DNA of 43,797 nucleotides from JAFARZ01 sp035651595. Lineage in GTDB: Bacteria > Actinomycetota > Actinomycetes > Streptosporangiales > Streptosporangiaceae. Below, one piece after another: positions 30,975-39,492 of this stretch; position 1 is the first letter of the stretch; every line of letters begins with the position of its first letter. The DNA is taken from positions 1 through 43,797 of the forward strand of contig DASRFJ010000323.1 of NCBI GenBank assembly GCA_035651595.1. The letters run 5' to 3'. The position numbers were made by a program, and so were the translations under genes. Below the pieces are notes generated by a model, which saw only the letters and a list, made by a program, of their open reading frames with translations, was not told the DNA's origin and made no database searches.

Positions 30975-33968
30975 ATGCGAGGTGCACATCTGCCGCGGCG
31001 CGCGGTGCTCAGCGGTGCCATCACACTGGCCGCGGCGGGCACCATAGCCGGACGGCCAGAGCTGGCCACGGCCGCCACGCGGCCCCTCGTTCCCGGCAGG
31101 CGCGCGGCCGGGCACACCATCGCCTTCGACAAATACTCGCTGATCATCGACGGCAGGCGGCTGTTCATCTGGTCCGGCGAATTCCATCCGTTCCGGCTGC
31201 CCAGCCCGCCGCTGTGGCGGGACATCCTGCAGAAGATGAAGGCCAGCGGCTACAACGCGGTGTGCATGTACTTCAGCTGGAACTACCACTCCGCCGCACC
31301 CGGCCACTACGACTTCAGCGGCGTCCGCGACATGGACCTGGTACTGGACATGGCGGCGGAGACCGGGCTCTACGTGCTGGTCCGGCCAGGTCCCTACATC
31401 AACGGCGAGGTGAACGGCGGCGGGTTCCCCGGCTGGCTTGCCGCCACTCCCGGGCTGGCGCGCAGCGACGACCCGACCTACCTCGGCTACGCCGACGAAT
31501 GGCTGACCGCGATCAACGCTGTCCTCGCCCGGCACCAGCTCACCGACGGCCGCGGCACCGTCCTGCTGTACCAGATCGAGAACGAGTACGCGAACTTCAT
31601 CGGCTCGCCGACCGGCATCAACTACATGGCGCACCTGTACGCGAAGGCCCGCACCGACGGCATCACCGTCCCCATTTACCACAACGACAAGGGTCGCCAC
31701 GGTTTCTGGATCCCGGGCAGCTTCCCTGGTAGCGAGAGCGACTACCTCTACGCCTTCGATGGCTATCCGTCGGCCAGCGGCTCGCCGCCGGACTGGGGCT
31801 ATTTCGGGGTCGGCGGCGCGACCGGCGGGTCCACCGCCAGCCCGGCAACGCCAGGCTTCGAGGCGGAGTTCGGCGGCGGCTTCTTCGACCCGTGGGGCGG
31901 CGCGCCATGGCACGGGCAGGGCTATGCCTTCGAGCGCGCCTTCGACGGGCCGGTGTACGAGCGGACCTTCTACCTGACCAACGTCGCCAACGGCATCAAG
32001 ATCCACAACGTGTACATGACCTTCGGCGGGACCTCGTGGGGATGGCTGCCCGCGCCGGTCGTCTACACCTCCTACGACTACGGTGCGGCGATAAGCGAGG
32101 CGCGCCAGCTCACCGCGAAGATCCCAGCGATGAAGCAGATGGGGTACTTCCTCAGCTCCGTCGGCGACGTCGCGATGCTCGATCCGGCGGCCGCTCCGGC
32201 GCCGCCGGACCCGGCGGTCAAGGCGTACCACCTGACCAACCCGGCCACCGGATCGCACTTCTTCTTCCTGCGCAACGACCACACGGCGGATCTGACCTTC
32301 ACCGTCCCTGTCGCTACCGCCGACGGCACGTACACCGTCCCGCTGGAGCTGAACGGCAAGGACATGAAGGTGGTCGTGGCCGCCTACCAGGCGGAGTCGC
32401 AGCACCTCGTCTACACGACCTCGCACCTGATGACCCACGCACCGATGGCCACGGACCTGATGGTGCTCGCCGGCCACCCCGGCGAGGGTGGCGAGACCGT
32501 CCTGCGCTACCCCGCGGAGCCACAGCTCACCGTGGTCCAGGGCAACGGGCCCGCCGTCGCATGGGATGCCGCCACAGGTGACCTGCGTCTCGACTACACC
32601 CACGACGGTCGCACCGACGTGCTCATCACGCCGCCGGCCGGGCCGGCGCTGCTGTTGCTCATTGTCGACGACACCGCGGCCGCCGCACTCTGGCGGCTCG
32701 ATTCCGACGCCGGGCCGGTACTCGTCTACGGCCCGGCACTGGTGCGGACCGCGACGACCCGCGGCATGGTTCTCGCGCTGACCGGGGACACCGCCGGGCC
32801 CGCACCGCTCGAGGTCTGGGCGGCAACCAGGGTCAAGGTGCTGACCTGGAACGGCAGACCGGTGCCGGTCTCGGCAACCGGCACGGGGAGCGTCGCCGCC
32901 CGGCTCCCGCTGCCTGGACCGCCGGCGGTGTCGCTGCCAGCGCTCGGGCCGTGGCGGTACGCCGCAGAGAACCCCGAGGCAGAGCCGGGTTTCGACGACA
33001 GCTCCTGGACCGTGGCGAACAAGACGTCGTCCAGCAGCGTCACCCCGGTGCCGGCCGGGCAGCCGGTGCTGTTCGCCGACGACTACGGCTTCCACTACGG
33101 CGACGTGTGGTACCGGGGGTCGTGGGCGGACGATGCCGCGGTCACCTCCGTCAGCCTCACGTACAGCACCGGGCAGGAAGGCATGCTGCTTGCCTGGCTG
33201 GACGGCCAGTTCCTCGGCTCACACCAGATGCCCGTCCCGACGACGGCCCAGGCCACCACCCAGGGCTGGACCGCCGCGGTCACGCTGCCGCTGCCGGCGA
33301 GCGCGCAGAGCGGCAATCCCGGGAAACACGTGCTCGCCGTGCTGGTCCGCCCGATGGCACATCAGGAAGACGGCGGGGTCAACAACGCCTTCAAGACCGC
33401 GCTCGGCCTGACCGCGGTCGCGTTCGCTGGTGCCGCCCCGGCAGTGAACTGGCGGATCCAGGGCAGCCTGGGCGGCGAGCACGCCGCCGACGCGGTCCGC
33501 GGGCCGCTGAACGCGGGCGGCCTGTTCGGCGAGCGGAACGGCTGGTCCCTCCCCGGCTACCCGGACCGGTCCTGGGCCACCGTCACCCTGCCGCACGCGG
33601 ACGGCAGGCCGGGCGTCGCCTGGTACCGGACGCGGTTCCGGCTGGCCGTTCCCGACGGGGTCGACGCCTCGCTCGGCCTGACGATCACCGACGATCCGTC
33701 GAAGGCCTACCGCGCGCTGATCTTCGTCAACGGCTGGAACCTCGGCCAGTACATCAACGGGGTAGGTCCGCAGACCACGTTCGTGCTGCCCACCGGAATC
33801 CTCGACCCGCGCGGAGACAACACGCTGGCGATCGCCGTCACCTCCGGCGGGCTCCCCGGCGGCGGGACGAACACCGCGGGCACGGTCAACGGCGGCCTGG
33901 GCACCGTGACGCTAGCCAGTCTGGGCACCGTGGCCGGCGGCGTTAATACTGATGCCTATGACAACTAA
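30975..33968 (+). CDS. Tat-exported GH35 beta-galactosidase
   Basis: 997 residues. An N-terminal twin-arginine-type signal (PRRAVLSGAITLAAAGTIAG) sends it out of the cell. The GH35 TIM barrel spans about residues 45-390: LFIWSGEFHPFRLPSPPLWRDILQKMKASGYNAV, VRPGPYINGEVNGGGFPGWL, the acid/base Glu204 in YQIENEYANF and the predicted nucleophile Glu298 in EAEFGGGFFDPWGG. Beta-rich domains follow, with two jelly-roll modules near the end (W-Y-R-x-R-F and IFVNGWNLGQYINGVGPQTTFVLP) usual for large beta-galactosidases. It would remove terminal beta-galactose from plant or microbial polysaccharide. No clear ribosome-binding site precedes the ATG. It is followed 31 nt later by the macro-domain gene. 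Confidence 0.94.
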   Translation: MRGAHLPRRAVLSGAITLAAAGTIAGRPELATAATRPLVPGRRAAGHTIAFDKYSLIIDGRRLFIWSGEFHPFRLPSPPLWRDILQKMKASGYNAVCMYFSWNYHSAAPGHYDFSGVRDMDLVLDMAAETGLYVLVRPGPYINGEVNGGGFPGWLAATPGLARSDDPTYLGYADEWLTAINAVLARHQLTDGRGTVLLYQIENEYANFIGSPTGINYMAHLYAKARTDGITVPIYHNDKGRHGFWIPGSFPGSESDYLYAFDGYPSASGSPPDWGYFGVGGATGGSTASPATPGFEAEFGGGFFDPWGGAPWHGQGYAFERAFDGPVYERTFYLTNVANGIKIHNVYMTFGGTSWGWLPAPVVYTSYDYGAAISEARQLTAKIPAMKQMGYFLSSVGDVAMLDPAAAPAPPDPAVKAYHLTNPATGSHFFFLRNDHTADLTFTVPVATADGTYTVPLELNGKDMKVVVAAYQAESQHLVYTTSHLMTHAPMATDLMVLAGHPGEGGETVLRYPAEPQLTVVQGNGPAVAWDAATGDLRLDYTHDGRTDVLITPPAGPALLLLIVDDTAAAALWRLDSDAGPVLVYGPALVRTATTRGMVLALTGDTAGPAPLEVWAATRVKVLTWNGRPVPVSATGTGSVAARLPLPGPPAVSLPALGPWRYAAENPEAEPGFDDSSWTVANKTSSSSVTPVPAGQPVLFADDYGFHYGDVWYRGSWADDAAVTSVSLTYSTGQEGMLLAWLDGQFLGSHQMPVPTTAQATTQGWTAAVTLPLPASAQSGNPGKHVLAVLVRPMAHQEDGGVNNAFKTALGLTAVAFAGAAPAVNWRIQGSLGGEHAADAVRGPLNAGGLFGERNGWSLPGYPDRSWATVTLPHADGRPGVAWYRTRFRLAVPDGVDASLGLTITDDPSKAYRALIFVNGWNLGQYINGVGPQTTFVLPTGILDPRGDNTLAIAVTSGGLPGGGTNTAGTVNGGLGTVTLASLGTVAGGVNTDAYDN

Positions 33969-33999
33969 CCAGGTTCTCGGACGTTGAGCCACTGTCGTT

Positions 34000-34503
34000 A
34001 TGACCATAGAGACGGTACGCGGTGACATCACCAAGGAGCGAGTCGACGCGATCGTGAACGCGGCCAACTCCTCGCTCCGGGGCGGCAGCGGGGTGGACGG
34101 CGCGATCCACCGGGCGGCGGGAAGGCGGCTCGCCGAGGCCGGGGCGGCGCTCGCCCCGTGCCGGACCGGAGATGCCAAGGCGACGCCGGCCTTCGACCTC
34201 GACCCGCCGGTGAAATACATCATCCACACCGCCGGGCCGGTGTGGCGCGGCGGCGACAGCGGCGAGCCTGACCTGCTCGCCTCGTGCTACCAGCGGTCCC
34301 TCGAGGTCGCGGACGAGCTGGGCGTGGCGAGCATCGCGTTCCCGGCGATCTCCACCGGGATCTACGGCTATCCGGCGCGGGAGGCGGCGCGGATAGCGGT
34401 CGCGACGGTCAGCCAGACGCCCGCCAAGGTGCGGCTGATCCGGCTGGTCGCCTTCGACCAGGCGACGCTGGACCTGCTCACCGCGGAACTCGGCCGAGCG
34501 TGA
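34000..34503 (+). CDS. macro-domain protein, O-acetyl-ADP-ribose deacetylase (YmdB-like)
   Basis: 167 residues, a single macro domain. The ADP-ribose-binding signatures are VRGDITKERVDAIVNAANSSLRGGSGVDGAIHRAAG near the start and FPAISTGIYGYPAREAARIAV in the second half. The catalytic region has NAANSSLRGGSGVDG. Relatives hydrolyse O-acetyl-ADP-ribose or remove ADP-ribose from proteins in the cytoplasm. It overlaps the convergent EEP gene by 26 nt. It lies just after the beta-galactosidase on the same strand, but a functional link is not evident. Confidence 0.94.
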   Translation: MTIETVRGDITKERVDAIVNAANSSLRGGSGVDGAIHRAAGRRLAEAGAALAPCRTGDAKATPAFDLDPPVKYIIHTAGPVWRGGDSGEPDLLASCYQRSLEVADELGVASIAFPAISTGIYGYPAREAARIAVATVSQTPAKVRLIRLVAFDQATLDLLTAELGRA

Positions 34504-35182
34504 CCTCGGCGAGGAGCGGGAGGTGGTCTGAGCCCGGGACGCGGAGGACCTCGGCGGTCATCTCGACGCCGGGCGAGGCGAGTACGTAGTCGATCGCGGT
34601 GCGCGGACGGCGCGTCGGGAACGTGGGCTCGGCGCGCCGCGGGAAAACCCGGATGTCGCTGAGGCCATCGAACAGCTTCCCCGGCGGCGCGTTGAAGTCG
34701 CCGCAGATGACCCACGGATTGCTCAGCTGGAGGGTCAGCTGGCGAAGCCGGCGGCCCGCGGCCTTGCGGCTCGAGTGATGGCTGGCCGGGAAGTGCGTGC
34801 TGCCCACCCATGCCGCCGGCTCTGCCAGTTTGGCGAGAACGACGGAGCGGGTTTCGCTCGGTTCGCTGCCGTCGTAACCGTGCGGGTGTGCGTGCACGGT
34901 GAGCTGCTGCACCGCGGTGACCGGGAGCCTGGTGAGCAGCGCGTTGCCGTAACCGCGTGCGGAGGGGTCGGCGCCGTATTCGATGCTCGGGACGAAGATC
35001 CATGAATAGCCGGATTCGCTGGCTATGTCTGCCAGGATGCGCGGCGCGCCCCACGGCTCGTTGACCTCGGTCAGGGAGACGACGTCCGGCCCGGTGCGCT
35101 GGATCAGCGCGGCCACCGCCTCACGGTTCGGCGCTCCGTCCGCGTCCTTCCAGGAGTGGACGTTCCAGTGCAGGATACGCAA
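34478..35182 (-). CDS. endonuclease/exonuclease/phosphatase (EEP)-family protein
   Basis: 234 residues, compact EEP fold. The metal- and phosphate-handling motifs are all present: ILHWNVHSW, VVSLTEVNEPW, STHFPASHHS, WVICGDFNAPPGKL, and the terminal SDHLPLLAEV. No signal peptide is seen. The apparent start is TTG, 6 nt after the ligA stop, with no strong ribosome-binding site, so translation is probably coupled. It is the last gene of the IclR-controlled operon. Why a phosphoesterase sits with ring-cleavage genes is unclear; it could be a passenger, or act on a CoA- or nucleotide-linked intermediate. Confidence 0.85.
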   Translation of the reverse strand: MRILHWNVHSWKDADGAPNREAVAALIQRTGPDVVSLTEVNEPWGAPRILADIASESGYSWIFVPSIEYGADPSARGYGNALLTRLPVTAVQQLTVHAHPHGYDGSEPSETRSVVLAKLAEPAAWVGSTHFPASHHSSRKAAGRRLRQLTLQLSNPWVICGDFNAPPGKLFDGLSDIRVFPRRAEPTFPTRRPRTAIDYVLASPGVEMTAEVLRVPGSDHLPLLAEVTLGRVPR

Positions 35183-35188
35183 CGGGCG

Positions 35189-35551
35189 TCAGGTGGAGAT
35201 GTCCGGATAGGGCAGCGTGAAGCCGCTGAGGCGAGCGGCGTATTCACGCTGGAAGCCGAGCGGTTCGGCGTAGTCACGCTCGAACATCGCGATGAACAGG
35301 GTCAACGTCAGGAAGTTGTGCGCGCCGAGGCGGAACAATTCCGGGTAGTCGTGAGTGGCCAGCGCTTGTCGTTCGGCGTCAGTGAACTCGAGCCAGGTGC
35401 TGCACTCGTCGCCGTGGCAGTTCAGGATCGCGTTGGCACGTTCGGCTTCCCACCACGCCACGGTGCCCCGCGGATCCTCTCGGTAGCGCTCGACCAGTTC
35501 CGGGTCACGGTCGATCGTGAACAGGAACTTGTTCACCAGGTACTTGCTCAC
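35189..35551 (-). CDS. ligA: LigA-type alpha subunit of extradiol ring-cleavage dioxygenase
   Basis: 120 residues, all-helical small subunit of the protocatechuate 4,5-dioxygenase type (LigA/LigAB). It reads SKYLVNKFLFTIDRDPELVERYREDPRGTVAWWEAERANAILNCHGDECSTWLEFTDAERQALATHDYPELFRLGAHNFLTLTL, where the HDYPELFRLGAHNF stretch is diagnostic. It caps the active site of LigB. The GTG start overlaps the ligB stop by 4 nt (GTGA), as expected for a stoichiometric pair. The order beta then alpha is reversed relative to the Sphingomonas genes. The natural substrate may be protocatechuate, gallate or a related carboxylated catechol. Confidence 0.9.
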   Translation of the reverse strand: MSKYLVNKFLFTIDRDPELVERYREDPRGTVAWWEAERANAILNCHGDECSTWLEFTDAERQALATHDYPELFRLGAHNFLTLTLFIAMFERDYAEPLGFQREYAARLSGFTLPYPDIST

Positions 35552-36414
35552 TGGGCATCGGCTCCGTTCGGGTACCAGGTGAAGTAGGCCTCCATGGTGT
35601 GAAACAGGTCGAGCGAGTCCGTGTAGTCGGCCTTCACGTTCGCGCCCGCGGCGCCCATCATCAGCATGAAGTCCATGAAGCCGTGGGTGGCGTTGCCGGG
35701 CGTGTGGAGGCTGTCCAGGCTGACTTCGGCCAGCGCGGATTCCAGGTCGCCGGACGCGATCCACTCGACGGCCTTGCGGTCGAACTCGGGATCGGGCCCG
35801 TGCGGGCCGAACTGGCGCGGGCCACCCAGCTCAAGCGAGAGGTGGCCGGTGCCGATGATCGCCACGCGCTCGTTGCCTGGCCAGGCCTCGACCATCTCGC
35901 GGATGGCCTGGCCGAGCTGCACGAAGCGTTTCGGCCGCGGCATGGGCGGCGCGAAGATGTTCGTGTAGACCGGCACGATCGGCAGGTCCGTCTGCGGCCG
36001 AAGCGTGATCAGCGGGCAGGTGACGCTGTGGTCTACCCGCAACTCGTTGCTGAACGCGAGGTCGAAGCCCCGGTCCAGGCCCTCGCGCAGCAGGTACGCC
36101 GACAGGTCCTCGTGCCCCAGCATGCGCATCCGCGGCAAGCCGAATTCGCGCTCCTCGTTGTACCAGTTCCCGTCGTAGTACGGCGCCTTCCCGACCAGGA
36201 ACTGCGGCATGTTGTCCAGCCAGATCTGGTGGAAGTGATCGCTGCCGACCATCACGAGCACGTCCGGGCGGGCGCGGGTGAGAGTCTGGCGGAACGCCTC
36301 GATCTTGGCCACCCACCCGTCTGCGAACGGTGGCCGCTCGTCTCCGGTGGCGGTGCTGGCGCGGTAATAGAAGGGATGATGGGTCGAGGCGATGACCGCC
36401 GCTACTGTGGCCAT
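35548..36414 (-). CDS. ligB: LigB-type extradiol ring-cleavage dioxygenase, beta (catalytic) subunit
   Basis: 288 residues, class III extradiol dioxygenase. The iron ligand His12 lies in ASTHHPF and a second His at about residue 60 in MVGSDHFHQ. IIGTGHLSLELGG carries the likely acid/base His, and the substrate-facing end has THGFMDFMLMMGAAGANV. It adds O2 across an aromatic ring next to two hydroxyl groups (meta cleavage) in the cytoplasm, giving a muconic semialdehyde or oxalomesaconate-type product. It starts 2 nt after the stop of the lyase gene and is coupled to ligA. It is the biochemical anchor for reading the whole operon as aromatic catabolism. Confidence 0.92.
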   Translation of the reverse strand: MATVAAVIASTHHPFYYRASTATGDERPPFADGWVAKIEAFRQTLTRARPDVLVMVGSDHFHQIWLDNMPQFLVGKAPYYDGNWYNEEREFGLPRMRMLGHEDLSAYLLREGLDRGFDLAFSNELRVDHSVTCPLITLRPQTDLPIVPVYTNIFAPPMPRPKRFVQLGQAIREMVEAWPGNERVAIIGTGHLSLELGGPRQFGPHGPDPEFDRKAVEWIASGDLESALAEVSLDSLHTPGNATHGFMDFMLMMGAAGANVKADYTDSLDLFHTMEAYFTWYPNGADAQ

Positions 36415-36416
36415 AG

Positions 36417-37241
36417 TTAGTCCTCTAGGTCCTCTGGGTTCTCTGCGTCCTCTTGGTCCGCTGGGAGCACGTACTGGGCGTTGCGGTCGATGGAGCGGTA
36501 CATGTCCATGGCGATCGGGCGGCGCCGTTCCTCGGCGATCTGGCCGAGCAGGCCGGCCGCCCGGGCCAGCAGCGCGACGCCGCGGAGCAGTTCGGGGTCC
36601 AGGCCGAGGTCGGCGAGGGCGGCACCGCAGACGCCGGCGCCGTTGAGCGGCAGGGTCCGGCCGAGCACCTGAGGATGGACGCGGCCGATCGCCTCGAACA
36701 GGGCGAGATGGTTTCCTCTCAGTCCCTCTTCTCGTGCGATGCCGATCAGCACGGGGGTGCGCGGGTCGGTGATCTTGTGCACCGGGTGGCCGAGGCCGGG
36801 GATGATCGCGTGTTGCTGCTTCGCTTTGGTGACGGCTTCGAGCGCGAGGGTGTCCCAGGCCTCGTCGTCGTTTAGTGGCGGCGGTTGTGCTTCTGCCAGG
36901 ATGTTCGCGAGGAAGCGGCCGGCATCCTCGGTCACGCCGAGGAATCGGGAGCCGCCGCCGAGCAGGCCCGCCGCCATCGCACCCTGCACCGAGTCCGGGG
37001 CGCTCAGGTAGGTCAGCCGGGCGGCGATCGCGGTCGGCGTGAAGCCATGGTCGGCGAGCGCGACGAGCACCGCCTCGAAGACCCGGGTTTGCGAAGCTGA
37101 CGGGCGGCGCTGGGTCATCAGCCACAGCGCCAGCTCGCCGAAGCCGACCTTGCCCATCAGGCTGCCCGCGAGGTCCTCACCGAGCAGCGTGATCGTGTCA
37201 CGGTCCGCGGTGCCGAGCGAGGTCTGGTACGTCTCGGTCAT
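36417..37241 (-). CDS. short citrate-synthase-fold protein, citryl-CoA lyase-like
   Basis: 274 residues, much shorter than citrate synthase (about 430) and lacking its N-terminal domain. The recognisable core is QHAIIPGLGHPVHKITDPRTPVLIG, where GHP-x-HK corresponds to the second catalytic His of the family. LPLNGAGVCGAALADLGL and RRRPIAMDMYRSID follow. The first catalytic His of citrate synthase (GxxHG/LHG region) is replaced by LLGGGSRFLG, so cleavage rather than condensation is likely. Short forms like this are annotated citryl-CoA lyase. The 4-nt overlap with the CoA-transferase gene suggests that the transferase supplies its CoA-thioester substrate, which would then be split by retro-aldol/Claisen cleavage. 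Confidence 0.82.
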   Translation of the reverse strand: MTETYQTSLGTADRDTITLLGEDLAGSLMGKVGFGELALWLMTQRRPSASQTRVFEAVLVALADHGFTPTAIAARLTYLSAPDSVQGAMAAGLLGGGSRFLGVTEDAGRFLANILAEAQPPPLNDDEAWDTLALEAVTKAKQQHAIIPGLGHPVHKITDPRTPVLIGIAREEGLRGNHLALFEAIGRVHPQVLGRTLPLNGAGVCGAALADLGLDPELLRGVALLARAAGLLGQIAEERRRPIAMDMYRSIDRNAQYVLPADQEDAENPEDLED

Positions 37242-38416
37242 TCCTGGCCCCCGCCGAGCCAGGCGCGGATCTGGTCGCCGTGTTCGTCGAGGGACGGGGG
37301 CGGCAGCGGGTAGTCGGCCGGGGTCTGGGAGAACGTCACCGGATGGCGGACGGCCTGCCGCTGTGTGTCGCCTTCACCAGCGGTGATCACCGGCTTCAGG
37401 CCGATCTGCTCGGCGAACGCGACCCCGGCGTCGACCGTGTTGATCGGTCCGCAGGGCACGCCGGCGGCGATCAGCTCGGGGAACCACTGTCTGGCCGACT
37501 TGGCTTTGAGCCGCTCGACGAGCTTGGGCCTTAGCTGGTCGCGGTTCGCGGTGCGGTCCGGATTGGTCGCGAACAACGGATCGTCGGCCAGCTCCGGCAC
37601 GCCGAGTACCTCGCACAGCTTGCGGAACTGGGCGTTGTTGCCAGACGTCACGATCAGGTCGCCGTCGCCGGTCGGCAGCGGCTCGTAGGGGAACAGGCTC
37701 GGATGGGAGTTGCCCATCCGGTACGGGACGGTGTTGCCAGCAACGAATGCGCTGGACTGGTTGACCATGCCGGACAGCGCGCTCGCCAGCAGGCTTGCCT
37801 CGACGTGCTGACCCTCGCCGGTCGCGGTCCGGTGGTGCAGCGCGGCGAGGATCGCGATCGTGGTGTGCAGGCCGGCGATCACGTCGAACACCGAGATGCC
37901 CGCCCGGTACGGCGGCCCGTCCGGCGACCCGGTCAGGCTCATCAACCCGGAAATGGCCTGCACCATCAGGTCGTAGCCGGGCAGCTCCGCGCCGCGCTCG
38001 GTGGTGCCGAAGCCGGTGATCGTGGCGTAGATGATGCCCGGATTACCTTTGTGCACCGAGGCGTAGTCCAGGCCGAACTTGGCAAGCCCGCCCGGCTTGA
38101 AGTTCTGCACGAAGACGTCGGCGCGTCCGGCCAGCGTGCGGGCCAGTCTCAGGTCCTCGGCTTTAGTGAGATCGAGGGCTACCGAGCGCTTGTTCCGGTT
38201 GACGCCGAGGAAGTAGGTGGACTCGCCGTCCGTTGTGGCTGGCGGCATCCAGGCTCTGGTGTCGTCGCCAGCCGGGCTCTCCACCTTGATCACGTCCGCG
38301 CCCAGGTCGCCCAGCAGCATCGTGCAGTACGGGCCGGCCAGGACGCGGGAGAAGTCCGCTACCAGGATTCCGGCGAGGGGTCCGGGTCGTGATTGCGCTG
38401 GAGTCGGCTGGCTCAT
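37238..38416 (-). CDS. family III (CaiB/BaiF) CoA-transferase
   Basis: 392 residues from ATG 38416; 15 further in-frame codons upstream cross the operator and are unlikely to be translated. Landmarks are LAGILVADFSRVLAGPYCTMLLGDLGADVIKVE, YFLGVNRNKRSVALDL, the catalytic Asp149 in LPGYDLMVQAISGLM, and TGEGQHVEASLLASALSGM. Such enzymes move CoA between carboxylic acids such as succinate, formate, oxalate, carnitine and citramalate. It is the first gene of the five-gene operon and overlaps the lyase gene by 4 nt. It probably activates a tricarboxylic ring-cleavage product or its hydrate for the lyase. The IclR palindrome lies just upstream. Confidence 0.92.
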   Translation of the reverse strand: MSQPTPAQSRPGPLAGILVADFSRVLAGPYCTMLLGDLGADVIKVESPAGDDTRAWMPPATTDGESTYFLGVNRNKRSVALDLTKAEDLRLARTLAGRADVFVQNFKPGGLAKFGLDYASVHKGNPGIIYATITGFGTTERGAELPGYDLMVQAISGLMSLTGSPDGPPYRAGISVFDVIAGLHTTIAILAALHHRTATGEGQHVEASLLASALSGMVNQSSAFVAGNTVPYRMGNSHPSLFPYEPLPTGDGDLIVTSGNNAQFRKLCEVLGVPELADDPLFATNPDRTANRDQLRPKLVERLKAKSARQWFPELIAAGVPCGPINTVDAGVAFAEQIGLKPVITAGEGDTQRQAVRHPVTFSQTPADYPLPPPSLDEHGDQIRAWLGGGQE

Positions 38417-38443
38417 GTCGGCTGGTGGCTCGCCTTTCAGTTT

Positions 38444-38470
38444 TGTCCGTCTGACGGACACTTGTCCGTT
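38444..38470. promoter_or_regulatory. IclR-type operator upstream of the CoA-transferase operon
   Basis: A perfect palindrome TGTCCGTCTGACGGACA (38444-38460) followed 2 nt later by another half-site, TGTCCGTT (38463-38470). It lies in the 85-nt gap between the iclR gene and the operon it precedes. The same TGTCCG/CGGACA words recur at 39363-39379 and 39453-39466. Confidence 0.72.
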
Positions 38471-38501
38471 AATTGAGTATCTTCAGGGCCGGTTCCGGGT
38501 G

Positions 38502-39311
38502 TCAAGCTGGCCGGCCGACGCTGAGATGCGGAACGCCCTGGTAGGCGGACCAGTCGGCGCTGATCGCGCTCGCGGTCTGGAGCAGCCACGGCAGGTACTC
38601 CGCGGTCAGCTTGTCGACCGGGGTCTCGGCGGCATGGACGGTAACGTTCAGCGCGGCGATCGTCCTGCCCTCGCCGTCGCGCAGCGGCGCGGCCACCGAG
38701 CGGATGCCGGGGGCGAGCTGCTCGTCGGTGAGCGACCAGCCGCGGGCCCGGACCTCCCGCAGGGTGGCCGCGCGCTCGCGAGCGTCCGGCTGCCAGCGCG
38801 GGGTGATGCCGGACCGGCTCGGTTCGGCGAGCACCCGCTCCGCCTCGTCCGGCGGCAGCGCGGCCAGCAGGACCTTGCCGAGCGAGGTCTGCATCGCCGG
38901 GAAACGGGTGCCGATCGTGACCGCCAGGGCGATGATCTTCGGCACCGCGACCCGGGCCACGTAGACGATGTCCGAGCCGTCGAGCTGGGCGATCGACGAT
39001 GATTCGTGGGTCCGCGCGACCAGCTTCTCCATGTGCGGGCGGGCGATCTCCCACAGGCCGCGGGACAGCACATACGACATGCCCAGGTCCAGGACGCGCG
39101 GGGTCAGCTCGAAACCGCCGTCGGCCGTCCGGACGTAGCCGAGTTGCTCCAGGGTGAGCAGGATGCGGCGGGCGGTCGGCCGGGCCAGGCCCGCCGCCTC
39201 CGCCACCGCGCTCAGCGGCATCACCGGCCGCCGCGGCTGGAAGACCCGGATAACGTCGAGACCGCGCGCGATCGCCTCGATGAAGTCCGGACTGCTGTCC
39301 CGGCGTGCCAC
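38502..39311 (-). CDS. IclR-family transcriptional regulator of the ring-cleavage locus
   Basis: About 269 residues. GGAGG lies 7 nt before the GTG at 39311 but only 1 nt before an ATG at 39317, so GTG is preferred. An N-terminal winged helix (about residues 9-70, IARGLDVIRVFQPRRPVMPLSAVAEAAGLARPTARRILLTLEQLGYV) is followed by the IclR effector domain. Landmarks there are MSYVLSRGLWEIARPHMEKLVARTHESSSIAQLDGSDIVYVARV, TSLGKVLLAALP and GIRSVAAPLRDGEGRTIAALNVTVH. IclR proteins sense an aromatic or small-acid ligand. It lies between two transcription units whose promoters share a palindrome, so it probably controls both. Confidence 0.92.
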   Translation of the reverse strand: MARRDSSPDFIEAIARGLDVIRVFQPRRPVMPLSAVAEAAGLARPTARRILLTLEQLGYVRTADGGFELTPRVLDLGMSYVLSRGLWEIARPHMEKLVARTHESSSIAQLDGSDIVYVARVAVPKIIALAVTIGTRFPAMQTSLGKVLLAALPPDEAERVLAEPSRSGITPRWQPDARERAATLREVRARGWSLTDEQLAPGIRSVAAPLRDGEGRTIAALNVTVHAAETPVDKLTAEYLPWLLQTASAISADWSAYQGVPHLSVGRPA

Positions 39312-39362
39312 GGTCATCCCTCCAACGGTGTTACTCGGCACTGTAGCTCTGTCTGGCCCGGT

Positions 39363-39379
39363 TGTCCGCACAGCGGACA
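39363..39379. promoter_or_regulatory. IclR-type operator, iclR/amidohydrolase divergent promoter, site 1
   Basis: TGTCCGC-ACA-GCGGACA, a perfect 7+7 bp palindrome, 52 nt upstream of the iclR start codon. It shares TGTCCG/CGGACA with the site at 38444. It would serve autoregulation and control of the divergent gene. Confidence 0.72.
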
Positions 39380-39452
39380 CCGGCTGGGTCCCCCTTGACA
39401 GCCGGGCGGGACCCGCGCAACGCTTCGGTTCACACGTCAAGTGACCGTCGTG

Positions 39453-39466
39453 CGGACAGCTGTCCG
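39453..39466. promoter_or_regulatory. IclR-type operator, iclR/amidohydrolase divergent promoter, site 2
   Basis: CGGACAGCTGTCCG, a perfect 14-bp palindrome using the same half-site words in inverted order, 26 nt before the amidohydrolase start. Its place near the transcript start suggests direct control of that gene. Confidence 0.65.
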
Positions 39467-39492
39467 TCGCATTTCTATCCCGGGAGGCTGCT

